Source: an uncultured Clostridium sp.
GTDB taxonomy: Bacteria > Bacillota > Clostridia > Peptostreptococcales > Peptostreptococcaceae
NCBI GenBank assembly: GCA_937944945.1
Contig: CALEBD010000298.1
Location: 1-5,383 of the forward strand
Direction: 5' to 3'
DNA: 5,383 nt
The translations under genes and the position numbers were made by a program. Shown here in pieces: positions 4,562 to 5,383 of this stretch. How positions within the stretch are numbered: the stretch's first letter is position 1; each line of letters begins with the position of its first letter. The notes under the pieces are model-generated. The model had not been told where the DNA came from. It made no database searches and saw only the letters and a list, made by a program, of their open reading frames with translations.

Positions 4562-5383
4562 CTATACATTCGGAGTAATTGATACATCTCCAATGTTACA
4601 TAAATCCCATACATCATTCAACATAAATGGGATAAATGTAGTACCAAAATAAGTACTTCTGATAGCAGAAGATGAACCACTTATAGTACTCACTACTACT
4701 TCCAAATAGAAATTATCAGATGAATCATTTCGTAAGTAAACAAAGATATGACCATTTACTTCTTGCTCTAATCCAGTCTGAGTAGTATTCACCATCAATG
4801 GCATACTTTGCAATAACAACTTCCCGCCAGATGCCTGAGCAGTTACCTTCTTATAGAAGTCGTATAGATTCTTTAATACATAAGGCTTGAAATGTAAAGC
4901 CAATTCAGAATTCAAATCTAACCTGAAAGTACCTTGTGTATATGGGGAAGAAGTGTTACTAAGGTATACATACCAAGATAAGTTTATACCTGTTGGGTAC
5001 AATCTGAAAGTTATTCCACAAGTATCACTTGAAGTTAAACCTCCACTCTTCGTATCTATGAATACTCTAGTATATCTCTTATCCCTTTCTGATGATGTAT
5101 CCAATACATCGGCTGTATTGGTGAACCTATTAAAGAAGTTATTTAATACTAATGCCAGATAATAACTTGGATCGTCAGAAGGTTTTACTACTTTTGAACT
5201 TTTACCATTACCTACTAGATCATAGTAAGAATCTGATATTTGACCATCTTTATTTATTAGGCATATAATACCAGCGGTTATAGAACCAGATTCTCCAGTT
5301 CCTTGAAAATCACCAGATAAGCTTCCCCTAATGTCACTTGGATTAGTTAACCTAACAGTACTCGATCCAAGACTTAGTCCCCA
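4562..5383 (-). CDS. Virion-structural-like protein, C-terminal 273 aa (partial)
   Basis: The frame is open from the right window edge to TAG at 4564-4562, so the true start lies outside. Apparent starts inside, such as the TTG at 5104, are internal codons. The 273 visible residues are rich in Ser, Thr, Asn, Gly, Tyr and Phe with many short beta-type stretches (CGITFRLYP, LSWYVYLSN, GHIFVYLRND, FYLEVVVST). Few charges are clustered, and there is no membrane segment or catalytic motif. That composition suits a phage appendage, tail or baseplate protein, but I recognise no family and a host-derived surface protein cannot be excluded. A helical stretch (LHFKPYVLKNLYDFYKK) interrupts the beta pattern near the middle. 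The gene converges on the sigma-like gene and is ended by a strong terminator downstream of its stop. Its promoter is not visible. Confidence 0.8.
   Translation of the reverse strand, partial: WGLSLGSSTVRLTNPSDIRGSLSGDFQGTGESGSITAGIICLINKDGQISDSYYDLVGNGKSSKVVKPSDDPSYYLALVLNNFFNRFTNTADVLDTSSERDKRYTRVFIDTKSGGLTSSDTCGITFRLYPTGINLSWYVYLSNTSSPYTQGTFRLDLNSELALHFKPYVLKNLYDFYKKVTAQASGGKLLLQSMPLMVNTTQTGLEQEVNGHIFVYLRNDSSDNFYLEVVVSTISGSSSAIRSTYFGTTFIPFMLNDVWDLCNIGDVSITPNV

Noticed and set aside
4556..4569. Short inverted repeat ATGTAT-CT-ATACAT at the stop of the virion-like gene
   Set aside because: Six AT-rich pairs with a 2-base loop are too weak and too likely by chance; the real terminator is just downstream.
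4562..5104. Complete 180-aa gene starting at TTG 5104
   Set aside because: The same frame stays open upstream through 5383, and the TTG is an ordinary Leu codon within it, so the gene is a longer one cut by the window edge.
4887..5162. 91-aa + strand open frame
   Set aside because: It is antisense to the virion-like gene, whose frame is open across the whole stretch; no promoter or recognisable motif.
1..5383. tRNA genes, CRISPR arrays, insertion sequences
   Set aside because: No cloverleaf, regularly spaced repeats, transposase motifs or terminal inverted repeats of an IS were seen on either strand.

Overview
The window looks like the replication region of a tailed phage, or of a prophage or phage-like element, that uses Bacteroidetes-type expression signals. 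A fragment of an apparently Gram-positive gene is attached to its left edge. Two SF4/primase hallmark genes, several small unknown ORFs packed with them and a virion-like Ser/Thr/Asn-rich protein point to a phage. None of the six starts that can be examined has a recognisable Shine-Dalgarno sequence, and one gene is preceded by an exact TAnnTTTG box, the -7 element of the Bacteroidetes primary sigma factor. A crAss-like (Crassvirales) or similar gut Bacteroidetes phage is my best guess. This rests on gene content and signals; no database was searched.

Layout from left to right. Positions 1-183 (+) hold the last 60 codons of a surface protein ending in a textbook LPXTG sortase signal. From 193 to 3664 everything is on the minus strand. 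In transcription order this is a DnaB-family replicative helicase (3664-2198), a 70-aa zinc-ribbon protein (2164-1952), a 122-aa unknown protein (1949-1581), a strong intrinsic terminator (1575-1543), a DnaG-type primase (1532-579), a 100-aa single-pass membrane protein (575-273) and a possible 27-aa peptide (276-193). A 169-bp divergent intergenic region (3665-3833) carries dyads and the TAnnTTTG box. It separates this block from a + strand gene (3834-4481) that resembles a highly divergent sigma factor. That gene converges on the 3' end of a virion-like gene on the minus strand (4562 to beyond 5383). Between the two is a second strong minus-strand terminator (4519-4480).

How the parts fit: helicase and primase would form the priming and unwinding core of a phage replisome, with the zinc-ribbon and 122-aa proteins as possible accessory factors. 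The sigma-like protein, divergently transcribed from the helicase, is a candidate transcription regulator that could switch phage promoters. Most notable are the LPXTG fragment beside phage genes with no SD signals, the near-perfect inverted repeat exactly at that junction, the Arg-for-Gly Walker A of the helicase, and the terminator whose T-tract coincides with a -7-like box just upstream of the primase start.
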